Source: Deinococcus apachensis DSM 19763 (GTDB lineage: Bacteria > Deinococcota > Deinococci > Deinococcales > Deinococcaceae). Taken from it: a stretch of 64,000 nucleotides of DNA. Location of the stretch: contig NZ_KB906407.1 of NCBI RefSeq assembly GCF_000381345.1, positions 62,001 to 126,000 of the forward strand. The letters are read 5' to 3'. The position numbers were made by a program, and so were the translations under genes. Below, piece by piece: positions 44,767-51,095 of this stretch. The notes below the pieces were generated by a model, which saw only the letters and a program-made list of their open reading frames with translations, was not told where the DNA came from and ran no database searches. Every line of letters starts with the position of its first letter. Positions within the stretch are counted from its first letter, which is position 1.

Positions 44767-45171
44767 TCAACCTCCCGCCAGGGCCGTCAGGCGCAGCAGC
44801 AGGAGCGTGCTGTCGGGGCGCAGGGCGAGGGGCTGATCCAGGCTTTCGATCTGCTCATCGTCCAAGAAGACGTAATAGAGCCCGTCCCCAAAGGCGCGCA
44901 GGGCGGTTTGAGTAGCTTCGTCGGCATCAGCGGGCGCCGTCCGCTCCTGTGGCGCGACCCGAATCACTCCCGTCGCCGCCCCGTCGCTCAGCTCCTTCTC
45001 CGTCAGCACCCGCAGGAGGCCCACGCGATCCTGCCGCTCGTTGTACGCCGCGACCTCCTGCCGCACCAAATGCGCGAGCAGGCTCTGCAGGGTGTGTGCC
45101 CCATCGGGAAGAGGAACCGGGCGGCGCTCGAAGGGAGTACGGCGGCCTACAACTTTCGTTTCGACGATCAT
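44767..45171 (-). CDS. Beta-grasp-like small protein with C-terminal Gly-Gly, paired with DUF4132
   Basis: The 134-residue protein has a plausible ubiquitin-like (beta-grasp) order. Strand MIVETKVVG, strand RRPVPLPDG, helix TLQSLLAHLVRQEVAAYN, an inserted segment, then a C-terminal half YYVFLDDEQIESLDQPLALR followed by LLLLRLTALAGG ending exactly at Gly-Gly-stop. The last part looks like MoaD/ThiS/ubiquitin-like tails (turn, hydrophobic strand, GG). Its stop codon is next to the DUF4132 start and its Gly codons form that gene's RBS, so the two are coupled. Family not firmly recognised; the fold is inference from pattern. Confidence 0.65.
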   Translation of the reverse strand: MIVETKVVGRRTPFERRPVPLPDGAHTLQSLLAHLVRQEVAAYNERQDRVGLLRVLTEKELSDGAATGVIRVAPQERTAPADADEATQTALRAFGDGLYYVFLDDEQIESLDQPLALRPDSTLLLLRLTALAGG

Positions 45172-45196
45172 GCGGAAACCTCGGGGACTAGGATAG

Positions 45197-45220
45197 GAAT
45201 GGTGGATAGATTTACCATTC
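45197..45220 (-). promoter_or_regulatory. Inverted repeat GAATGGT-N10-ACCATTC (possible operator)
   Basis: Perfect 7-bp arms GAATGGT (45197-45203) and ACCATTC (45214-45220), 10 bp apart, lie 26 bp upstream of the Gly-Gly protein start. A TATCCT box (45190-45195 on the complementary strand) follows directly, so a repressor bound here would block transcription of the DUF4132 operon. Confidence 0.45.
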
Positions 45221-45240
45221 AGTGTACGGGAGGGAAAAGG

Positions 45241-45257
45241 TTATGTAAATAGCGTAA
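45241..45257 (-). promoter_or_regulatory. Weak match to the Deinococcus radiation/desiccation response motif
   Basis: TTATGTAAATAGCGTAA matches the 17-bp DdrO-binding consensus (TTATG ... CATAA type) at about 13-14 of 17 positions, some 70 bp upstream of the Gly-Gly protein gene. The right half has CGTAA instead of CATAA, so binding is uncertain. Confidence 0.2.
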
Positions 45258-45374
45258 TAGCAGGGAGTCTTCTGCTCCTGCTCCATTAAAAGGCCCTCGC
45301 CAGCTGACCCGGCGGTCGAACGCTGTAGCCTTCAGTAGGTCATTGAGACCATCAGAAGCAGTCGGGGCGCACGG

Positions 45375-45408
45375 CCAAAAAGAAAGACCCACTTCTGGAG
45401 CGGGTCTT
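45375..45408 (-). terminator. Terminator after the tRNA-Thr remnant
   Basis: On the minus strand the stem AAGACCC/GGGTCTT is followed by TCTTTTTGG. It lies 9 bp past the CCA end of the tRNA remnant, so it was probably the original tRNA terminator. Confidence 0.8.
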
Positions 45409-45412
45409 CCGG

Positions 45413-45462
<50 letters not shown>

Positions 45463-45546
45463 TTCTTTTCTCATATCCCAGCTCCGCATAGCTTTTCCCT
45501 TTTTGGCGTTCTGAAGGGGTGTGACTGTTCCAACGCTTCCTGACTC

Positions 45547-45597
45547 TTCCCACGTTTTCCCACCATTTCCCAGGCTGGTAGTGACACGGTAGTGACA
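45547..45597. repeat. Phased direct repeats beside the tRNA-Thr remnant (possible integrase arm sites)
   Basis: TTCCCAC/TTCCCAC/TTCCCAG start at 45547, 45557 and 45567, exactly 10 bp apart. They are followed by two copies of GGTAGTGACA at 45577 and 45588 (11 bp apart). Short direct repeats on one DNA face next to a tRNA-derived core are typical of arm-type binding sites of phage-like tyrosine integrases. Confidence 0.5.
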
Positions 45598-45709
45598 ATC
45601 TAAGAGCTATTCTGCTTCGTTCAGGACGAAGAAAAACGGAGTGCGTATTTTCAGTTTGAATTGTGTTGGCTCCTGGCTCAGATGGGACAAGTGCGTAGCA
45701 GTCCCGGGG

Positions 45710-45715
45710 TACAGT
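45710..45715 (+). promoter_or_regulatory. -10 box (TACAGT), leaderless start
   Basis: TACAGT, 5 nt, ATG at 45721; no RBS. Confidence 0.5.
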
Positions 45716-45720
45716 GAGTC

Positions 45721-45927
45721 ATGACCTACAGCCTCCTGCAACCCACCTCTCAGGGCGCGCAAACGGTTGGCCGCTTCGACACCTACGCCGAGGCGCGGAC
45801 CGCTGCCAGCGAAGGGCACGACTACACCGCCACGGAAATCCACCCCGCTGGCTACGTGGAGGTCGAGGACGCGCGAGGGCATACGCTGTACCTGATCACC
45901 TTGAGTCAGGACGAAGCGGGCCGCTGA
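45721..45927 (+). CDS. Small orphan protein between two tRNA remnants
   Basis: The 68-residue protein (start MTYSLLQPTSQGAQ, then FDTYAEARTAA, DYTATEIHPAGYVEVED, HTLYLITLSQDE) looks like a compact alpha/beta domain with no signal or membrane segment. No family recognised. It is expressed from its own leaderless promoter and lies between tRNA-Thr and tRNA-Arg 3' remnants, which suggests it came with an integrative element. Confidence 0.55.
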   Translation: MTYSLLQPTSQGAQTVGRFDTYAEARTAASEGHDYTATEIHPAGYVEVEDARGHTLYLITLSQDEAGR

Positions 45928-45951
45928 AGTAGCAGGTTTGCGGCTTTTAGG

Positions 45952-46007
45952 AGTGCGTCGGACTCTGGATATGAAGGCCAGGAGTTCGAATCTCTCCGGG
46001 CGCGCCA
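45952..46007 (+). repeat. 3' part of a tRNA-Arg-like gene, degenerate
   Basis: The segment ends GGGCGCGCCA, preceded by a T-arm (GGAG, TTCGAAT, CTCTC) and an anticodon-loop-like CTCTGGA. The order and sequence are close to bacterial tRNA-Arg 3' halves. The 5' acceptor and D arm are absent and the anticodon stem mispairs (TCGGA against TATGA), so it cannot be a working tRNA. It is probably another integration scar. Confidence 0.5.
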
Positions 46008-46009
46008 AG

Positions 46010-46037
46010 AAAACTCCACTGTGAGGGAGTTTTTACT
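46010..46037 (+). terminator. Terminator after the tRNA-Arg remnant
   Basis: Stem AAAACTCC/GGAGTTTT with an 8-nt loop and further T residues directly follows the CCA end. Confidence 0.75.
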
Positions 46038-46183
46038 TTTGGGCCCAGGTGAGGAAAGGGCGGCGTGCATAGTTCTTGCCTTACGCAGGAGAGGCCAAGC
46101 GACGCCAGCGCATCGGCATCGGGGACGGGTAAGCGAAGTGCTGGTGCTGCTTATGGAGATGGTGAGCAGTTGAGATGAGGAGA

Positions 46184-46345
46184 TCATTTAGATCCAACGG
46201 TGGAAGGGCAGTGGTGCTGAGTGGGCCAATCTTGGTCGTCTTTCCAAATGTCCCAGCCGTAATCGACTGGCGCCATCTGCACCGCCGCAGCAGGGAGGTC
46301 GGGGAGGGTTAGCTGTACTTCGGGGAAATTCGGCGAGATGACGTA
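46184..46345 (-). pseudogene. C-terminal fragment of an unknown protein next to the IS remnant
   Basis: On the minus strand the last 50 or so codons read like a real protein end (YVISPNFPEVQLTLPDLPAA, then VDYGWDIWKDDQDWPTQ), ending TGA. Upstream it runs into the hairpin and the antisense of the transposase, so the gene seems to have been cut by the IS701-type element. Family unknown. Confidence 0.35.
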
Positions 46346-46372
46346 GGGGCCAGCATCCGTGATGCTGGCCCC
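46346..46372. repeat. Perfect hairpin upstream of the transposase
   Basis: GGGGCCAGCATC and GATGCTGGCCCC pair over 12 bp around CGT, ending 6 bp before the transposase ATG. IS elements often carry such hairpins to block translation from outside transcripts. Confidence 0.55.
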
Positions 46373-46378
46373 TGTGCT

Positions 46379-47096
46379 ATGGGCCGTCCACTTCCTCCCT
46401 GGACCCGACACTTCCCCACCTGGTTCGCGCCCTTCTTGGTGCAGTTCCGCCACCGGGCACAGCGAACCTGGGCCCCTTTGTAGGTGCGTGGACTGTGCAG
46501 CGCCACGTCCCGGAAAAGCATGCAACCCCGGGCTGCGGTGGTGGCGCCTGGGAAAGCAGACCCTATCCAGCAGTTCATCACCGATAGCCCGTGGCTGACC
46601 AGGCCCCTGGAGACCCTGCTCGCCCAACGGGCTCAGCAGATGCTGGGTGGGCAACACGCCGTGTTGACCATCGACGATACCTGCCTCACGAAGTTCGGCA
46701 GCAAGTCGGTGGGCGTCGCCCGCCAGTACTCCGGACAGGTCGGGAAAATCACCACCTGCCAATGTCTCGTCTCCTTGACCCTCGCTCAGCACGAGTTGCC
46801 CGTTCCCCTCGCGTGACGGCTCTTCCTGCCACAGGAATGGACCAGCGATCCAGCTCGCCTCAGAGCGGCTGGTGTTCCGCTGGAACACCAGCCACCACAG
46901 ACCAAGTGGGAACTGGCCTTGAGGGAGTTGGACCGAGTGCGTGAACACGTCACCTTCGACCTGGTGTTGGCGGATACTGGGTACGGCGTGAACGCTCACT
47001 TTCGGCAGGCGTTGACCGAGCGAGGACTGCTGTGGTCGGTGGGCATCACCCGCTCGCAGACGGTCTATTCCAAGGACGCTCCGCTCCACTGCTGAG
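46379..47096 (+). pseudogene. IS701-family transposase, two in-frame stops and 3' truncation
   Basis: One frame from ATG 46379 (GRPLPPWTRHFPTWFAPFLV) reads through the whole region. It is interrupted by TAG at 46481 and TGA at 46814. Between and after them it gives IS701-type DDE sequence: VLTIDDTCLTKFGSKSVGVA (catalytic Asp), ARQYSGQVGKITTCQCLVS, then LRELDRVREHVTFDLVLADTGYG (second Asp). It ends at 47096 after YSKDAPL, well before the normal C-terminus with the catalytic Glu. No terminal inverted repeats could be identified. Confidence 0.8.
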
Positions 47097-47110
47097 TGAA
47101 AGGACTGGCT

Positions 47111-47602
47111 ATGACCGACCGTCCGACTCTCAGCGTGAGCGTCCACTCCGCGGCTCTTCCCACCGTGCAGGCCGAGCTGCAAGTGGTGCATGTCTCGCCC
47201 AGCGGCATCGTCAACTTCCCGAACCGCAGCGCCTTCGAGATCACCCACCTTCCCGGGTCGTCGGATGTCTTCTCCAAGACGCGGGAGTTCCGGGTCGACC
47301 TGGGGGAACTGAAACGTCGGCAGGGGGACCAGATCGGCCACCTGTACGCCGTGACCATCTTCAGCTCCCCGCGCTCCCTGGTGCTCCTCGACGGCATGGT
47401 GCTGGAGGTGAGGGCTCCGGGCGTGGAGGCCACCTCGGCGATGAAACTCAATGACCATGCGGTGCTGCTGGGCATCTGGTGGCAGAACTGGGCGGGGGAA
47501 TGGGCCTTTGAGCATGTAGGACAGACGCTGGACACCCAGAACGCGACCTACCAGGCCATCTTCCTCACCGGCAGGTACGCCGAGCGGTTCGCGGAGCGGT
47601 AG
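47111..47602 (+). CDS. Orphan protein downstream of the IS remnant
   Basis: The 163-residue protein (MTDRPTLSVSVHSA, FPNRSAFEITHLPGS, VFSKTREFRVDLGEL, then LNDHAVLLGIWWQNWAGEW) is mostly beta-rich in the first half, with an aromatic-rich helix later. No signal or membrane segment and no family recognised. AAAGGA lies 8 nt before the ATG, so it is likely translated. It lies between the transposase remnant and a tRNA-like remnant. Confidence 0.6.
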   Translation: MTDRPTLSVSVHSAALPTVQAELQVVHVSPSGIVNFPNRSAFEITHLPGSSDVFSKTREFRVDLGELKRRQGDQIGHLYAVTIFSSPRSLVLLDGMVLEVRAPGVEATSAMKLNDHAVLLGIWWQNWAGEWAFEHVGQTLDTQNATYQAIFLTGRYAERFAER

Positions 47603-47603
47603 C

Positions 47604-47634
47604 CAACAAAAACAGGCGACCGCTGGGGTCGCCT
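47604..47634 (-). terminator. Strong terminator after the tRNA-Gly-like remnant
   Basis: On the minus strand AGGCGACC/GGTCGCCT with a 5-nt loop is followed by GTTTTTGTTG. It also lies just past the plus-strand gene ending at 47602. Confidence 0.85.
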
Positions 47635-47640
47635 GAGGGG

Positions 47641-47690
47641 TGCGGGTGACGGGGCTCGAACCCGTCCGGGGCCTGCAACCGGCCCGCTCG
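47641..47690 (-). repeat. tRNA-like 3' segment (T arm and acceptor), degenerate
   Basis: On the minus strand GACGGG-TTCGAGC-CCCGTC followed by ACCCGCACC resembles the T arm and acceptor 3' strand of tRNA-Gly-type genes. Upstream there is a GGGCC/GGCCC stem with a 7-nt loop, but no D arm and no 5' acceptor strand (GCGGGTG) can be found. The final CCA reads CCC. Probably a third tRNA-derived scar. Confidence 0.35.
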
Positions 47691-47921
47691 CGCGTCCGTT
47701 TTGAGCAAGGTGGACGCCTCCCTTCACCGGAAAGACCTGGGTGGCTGAGCCACCGGGCGTGGGAGGCGGCTTGGTCAGGGCCTCAACCGACGCGCGGGTC
47801 CTTCTCACTTGTTCACCGCCGACCGACGTACGCCAGGGGCGGGCGAAGAAGAAGGGCGGCCTGTGGTCGCCCTTGATGTTGAAAACAATAGCGTCTTATG
47901 CACGCAAAGTCAAATTATGCG
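47691..47921. other. Non-coding stretch, no gene recognised
   Basis: Open frames here are short and lack coding character. It holds a hairpin-like CTGGGTGGCTGAGCCACCGGG (about 47737-47757) and leads into the repeats next to the recombinase remnant. Confidence 0.35.
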
Positions 47922-47947
47922 ACTGAAATGCGGACGAAAGTCCGCAT
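47922..47947. repeat. Left copy of 16-bp inverted repeat plus GAAA-loop hairpin
   Basis: ACTGAAATGCGGACGA (47922-47937) occurs inverted at 48130-48145. The same stretch forms a perfect hairpin ATGCGGAC-GAAA-GTCCGCAT (47928-47947). These motifs lie beyond the 3' end of the serine recombinase remnant and may be its recombination or end sequences. Confidence 0.6.
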
Positions 47948-48129
47948 ACTCAACGGCACCTTGGCACGTCCGGAACGAGATTTTCCCTTCCGTCCGAACC
48001 CCGCCGAAAAACGTTCCCCGTTCCAGCGCCCGCCGAGCATCCCCTGCCCATGCAACACTGCCCCCTTGTTCCTGCTCGGGCTACCCCACTGCACGTCGTC
48101 CTGGACGGGCTTTTCGGTTCACCTGAATC

Positions 48130-48145
48130 TCGTCCGCATTTCAGT
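48130..48145. repeat. Right copy of the 16-bp inverted repeat
   Basis: TCGTCCGCATTTCAGT is the exact reverse complement of 47922-47937, about 190 bp away, and ends 16 bp before the recombinase stop codon. Confidence 0.6.
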
Positions 48146-48161
48146 ATGCAGGGGGTGGGGA

Positions 48162-48470
48162 TCAGAGGTACGTGTACAACGTCTCCCGGCTGATTCCGAA
48201 GTCGCGGGCCACCTTGGCCTTCGCTTCCCCGGCCCGCATGCGCTGCCGCAGCTGCTCCACCTGGGGGTCGGTGAGGGCCTTCTTGCGGCCCTTGTACACC
48301 CCGGCCTTCTTGGCGACCTCGATGCCCTCGCGCTGGCGTTCCCGGATGAGGGTGCGCTCGAACTCCGCAAAGGCTCCCATCACGTTCAACATCAGGTTGG
48401 ACATGGGGGAGTCTTCACCCGTGAAGGTGAGGCCCTCTTTGACGAACTGCACAGCCACACCCTGTTGAGG
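48162..48470 (-). pseudogene. Serine recombinase (resolvase), N-terminal catalytic half deleted
   Basis: The frame encodes only the last 100 or so residues of a resolvase/invertase: VAVQFVKEGLTFTG, then MLNVMGAFAEFERTLIRERQREGI, the linker GRKKALTDPQVEQLRQRM and the C-terminal helix-turn-helix AKVARDFGISRETLYTYL. The first half with the catalytic Ser and Arg is missing. The junction with the CheB-like gene is at about 48466-48470. It cannot recombine DNA on its own but could still bind its site. Confidence 0.8.
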
Positions 48471-49159
48471 GCGGCCCCTGACTGAGGACGCCGTTGTGGA
48501 AGGTGTTGTTCCCCGCGCCGATCTGCACCTCCGCCGTCAACCGTCGCCGCTGTTCCTCGTTCATGTTCGATCTACCTCCCTCTACGGTCATCTGCTGAAG
48601 CAGGCCGACCAGCCGGGGGCCGATCTCGTGGGTCCGCAGGATTTGATTCACCACCACATGGCGCAGGGCACTCAGAGGCATCTCGGAGTACTCGGCCTCC
48701 TCCGGGTTCCGGGTGCTGCACGAGGGTCCGGCCCCCGAGTTGCCCAACAGTCCACAGACCGGAGGTGCCGTCGTTGAGCATGCCGGAGAGCAGCACGCCG
48801 ATCACCTGTACGCCGTACGCCTCCGCTGCCGAGCGGAAGAGGACGTCGATGGCGGGACGGGCGAGATTCTCCTTCGGGCCGCGCGACAGATGGAGGTGGT
48901 CGTCCACGACCAGCAGGTGATGATCGGGGGGAGCGACGGCAATCGACCCGGGCTGGAGGCGGTCGCCATGCCGGGCGTGGCGGGCGGGGAGGGGTCCGGC
49001 GTGGGTGAGCAGCTGGGGCAGGTAGCTGGGCTGGTCAGCGAGGGTGTGGACGACGAGCAGGAGGGGGGCGGGGAAGTCGGGCGGGAGGACGGGGACGAGC
49101 TTGAGCAGGGCGGGGAGGGCGCCAGCGGAGCCACCGATCACGATCAGGGGAGGCGGCAT
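48470..49159 (-). pseudogene. CheB-type methylesterase, frameshifted and truncated
   Basis: From ATG 49159 the protein starts PPPLIVIGGSAGALPALLKL with the nucleophile Ser, then LLSGMLNDGTSGLWTVGQLGG with the catalytic Asp. It goes out of frame at 48701-48714, where TCCGGGT is duplicated in tandem (7 bp). Deleting one copy joins it to the next frame (EEAEYSEMPLSALRHVVVNQ, then LTAEVQIGAGNNTFHNG). The gene is cut off near 48470 by the recombinase fragment. CheB enzymes demethylate chemoreceptors; no receptor or other chemotaxis gene is seen here. Lacking an N-terminal receiver domain, it was a stand-alone type. Confidence 0.75.
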
Positions 49160-49465
49160 GGCTCATGGTGAAGCGTGGCGCAGGGCGGCGGGGTAAGCGT
49201 GGCCTTCACCCACTGCCCCTGCCAGGAGAGGGCGCTGAGCGTCGATTGCCGCATGACGGCTGGCGTGACCCCACAACCTCCTCGCCGTGAGTGGGCGAGT
49301 CGCCGGATCCGTCTTGTCCCCGCTGCTTCGCTCTGTCAGCGTGAGCGCGCCGGAAGATGGACCGGCGCGCCATGCCTGCCACGCTCGCGCTGTGCCCCAC
49401 GGAGGTCGCCACGTTCTGGGAGTGGGGGTATACCCCAGTCTGACGAGGTTTCCTTCTTGACGGCT
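49160..49465. other. Intergenic region, no gene recognised
   Basis: The 306 bp have no convincing frame. A GC-rich imperfect palindrome GCGCGCCGG ... CCGGCGCGC (about 49346-49371) is the only structure seen. Confidence 0.35.
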
Positions 49466-49882
49466 TCAGAGGCCAGGAATCTGCCTGGGTCCTCCGCTGG
49501 GCCTCCACAGGAACAACCGCCACGCGAAGGCCAGGGTCAGCCCCGTCAACGCCAGTACCACCCCCCACATCACCCCGGGAAGTTCCCCCGCCACCATCGC
49601 TCGACCTAGCGACGCCCCCGCTGACAGGAAGCACAGCAGGTTGCCCAGCCCGACTGGCCGCCCGTAGATCCCCCCGATCGGGTTGCCCCGCCCCCACCAG
49701 TTGATCACGCCCAACCCGAGCAACCCGCCCGCGGCGAGTTGCGCCAGCACCTCACCCCCCGCGGACGGCACCCCCAGCCACGCGGCCACGACGTCCGCGG
49801 CGAACAGCAAGGGCAGGCCGAGCGCGAACAGCACAACAGCGGTCACGGTGAGGAGCAGGCGTCCAGCAGCGTCTTGGGGCAT
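49466..49882 (-). CDS. Small polytopic membrane protein
   Basis: The 138-residue protein has four hydrophobic spans (LLLTVTAVVLFALGLPLLFAAD, LAQLAAGGLLGLGVINWWG, LGNLLCFLSAGASLGRAMV, VMWGVVLALTGLTLAFAWRLF) and short loops. No family recognised with certainty. It is divergent, 30 bp apart, from a winged-helix regulator gene, which probably controls it. Confidence 0.65.
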   Translation of the reverse strand: MPQDAAGRLLLTVTAVVLFALGLPLLFAADVVAAWLGVPSAGGEVLAQLAAGGLLGLGVINWWGRGNPIGGIYGRPVGLGNLLCFLSAGASLGRAMVAGELPGVMWGVVLALTGLTLAFAWRLFLWRPSGGPRQIPGL

Positions 49883-49912
49883 GGCGGCACCTTGTCGTAC
49901 CCTCTACTTGCC

Positions 49913-50599
49913 GTGCAAGATCAACCGGGAAGTAGACCCTACCGCGTTCAGAACCGCCTCCAGGCCGAACTCTTGATGGACCGCGCGTGGCTGCGCCTCC
50001 TCGACGTGTTCACCCCGGAGGCCCGCGGCATCGCCGACGCTGCCCGCGTGCTGGGCGTGACGACCGAATGGCTGTACAAGCGGGTGCGTCGCCTGCAGCG
50101 CGCCGGGCTGCTCACCGTGCAGGACACCCGCCCGCGTGCCGGCCGGGCCGTGCGGTTGTACCGCGCGGCCTCTGACGCCTTCTTCGTGCCGTTCTCCCTC
50201 GTGCCGCCCGAGAGGGTCGGGCGGCAGAACCGCGCGCGGCACCTCGACCTGTTCGAGACGGCGATCGGGCGGGCGTTCCTTCGGGCGCCGTTCGACCAGC
50301 AGGGGTGGGGGTTTGTGACGGAGCGGGCACCGAATGGGGATGTGTCCTTCCGGATCATGCGGGAGGACGGGGTGCGGTGGGCGGAGTTGGGGGAGGCGGC
50401 GCCGGTGATGGTGAGTGGGTGGCACCTGCTGCACCTCACACCGGGGGAGGCGCGAGACCTTCAGGGGGAGTTGCGCGGGCTGCACGAGCGGTACGCGCGG
50501 CGCACGGGTGAGGTGCCATTTCTGCTGGGGATCTTCCTGGCGGACACGTCGAACGTCCCGGGGCTCGAGCACGCGCGCGGCGACAACGTCGACACGTGA
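49913..50599 (+). CDS. Winged-helix transcriptional regulator, unknown ligand
   Basis: The 228-residue protein has an N-terminal ArsR-like winged helix (LLDVFTPEARGIADAARVLG, VTTEWLYKRVRRLQRAGLLT with the recognition helix, then the wing TRPRAGRAVRLYRAA). A larger C-terminal domain follows (FGFV-like, WAELGEAAPVMVSGWHLLHL) that may bind a ligand or dimerise. I took GTG 49913 since the sequence before the first ATG (YRVQNRLQAELLMDRAW) is part of the helical start. Divergent from the membrane gene, so the shared 30 bp likely hold both promoters. Confidence 0.65.
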   Translation: MQDQPGSRPYRVQNRLQAELLMDRAWLRLLDVFTPEARGIADAARVLGVTTEWLYKRVRRLQRAGLLTVQDTRPRAGRAVRLYRAASDAFFVPFSLVPPERVGRQNRARHLDLFETAIGRAFLRAPFDQQGWGFVTERAPNGDVSFRIMREDGVRWAELGEAAPVMVSGWHLLHLTPGEARDLQGELRGLHERYARRTGEVPFLLGIFLADTSNVPGLEHARGDNVDT

Positions 50600-50711
50600 G
50601 GGAGGGGGCGGCCCTCTCCTGAGGGTGCGTGGCCTTTCAGGGTGGGAGCGGCGTAAGCATTCGCTGGGTCTACCTCGCCTTGACGCCCTGCGTTCCAAGG
50701 CGGGCAGAGTG

Positions 50712-50745
50712 AGCAGCAGGCGCCAGGGCGCTGGCGCCTGCTGCT
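50712..50745 (+). terminator. Long perfect hairpin terminator
   Basis: Fifteen-base arms AGCAGCAGGCGCCAG/CTGGCGCCTGCTGCT with loop GGCG, followed by GCCTTGTTC. About 110 bp past the regulator stop. T-tract is weak. Confidence 0.6.
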
Positions 50746-50853
50746 GCCTTGTTCATCCGTCTGGGAAGACCTGTTCTCAGACCGAGCCCTCAGGGGACGC
50801 GCCCTCCCCCAGTGAAGAGTCCCAGAGCGGCAGGGTTCGGTGGAGTGCACGCG

Positions 50854-51075
50854 TTAGCGGGCAAGGAGAACGTCACTGGGAGACGCGAGGTGGGTTCGTT
50901 TCAGCCAGGCAATGCCGTAGCGGGCGGCGCTGTCGAGTCCACCGGAGGGGCTGAGCGGGCTGATGATGACCTGAGTGTTCAGGCCAAGCTCCGTCAGGGC
51001 GAGCCGGAGGGGTTTCCAGTCGCGCAGCGCTCCAAGGACCCCAAAGGATGAAGTGCCGAGTGGGCGCTTTGTCAT
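50854..51075 (-). CDS. Small soluble protein of unknown function
   Basis: The 73-residue frame (MTKRPLGTSSFGVLGALRDW, LTELGLNTQVIISPLSPSGG, ARYGIAWLKRTHLASPSD) has ordinary codon use and a globular look, with no membrane segment. No family recognised. It may be a real small gene or the remaining C-terminal end of a larger one; 20 bp separate its start codon from the stop of the upstream MFS gene on the same strand. Confidence 0.4.
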   Translation of the reverse strand: MTKRPLGTSSFGVLGALRDWKPLRLALTELGLNTQVIISPLSPSGGLDSAARYGIAWLKRTHLASPSDVLLAR

Positions 51076-51095
51076 CGTCCGGGACAGGGGAAGGG

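Noticed and set aside
45607..46008. 133-residue frame starting MARPERFELLA
   Set aside because: Such starts are the well-known antisense translation of tRNA 3' ends; it covers the tRNA-Arg remnant.
46184..47515. 443-residue minus-strand frame across the IS remnant
   Set aside because: It is antisense to the transposase and to the gene at 47111; only the last 50 or so codons look like protein.
47641..47700. Complete tRNA gene
   Set aside because: No D arm, no matching 5' acceptor strand, no U before an anticodon; only the 3' part is tRNA-like.
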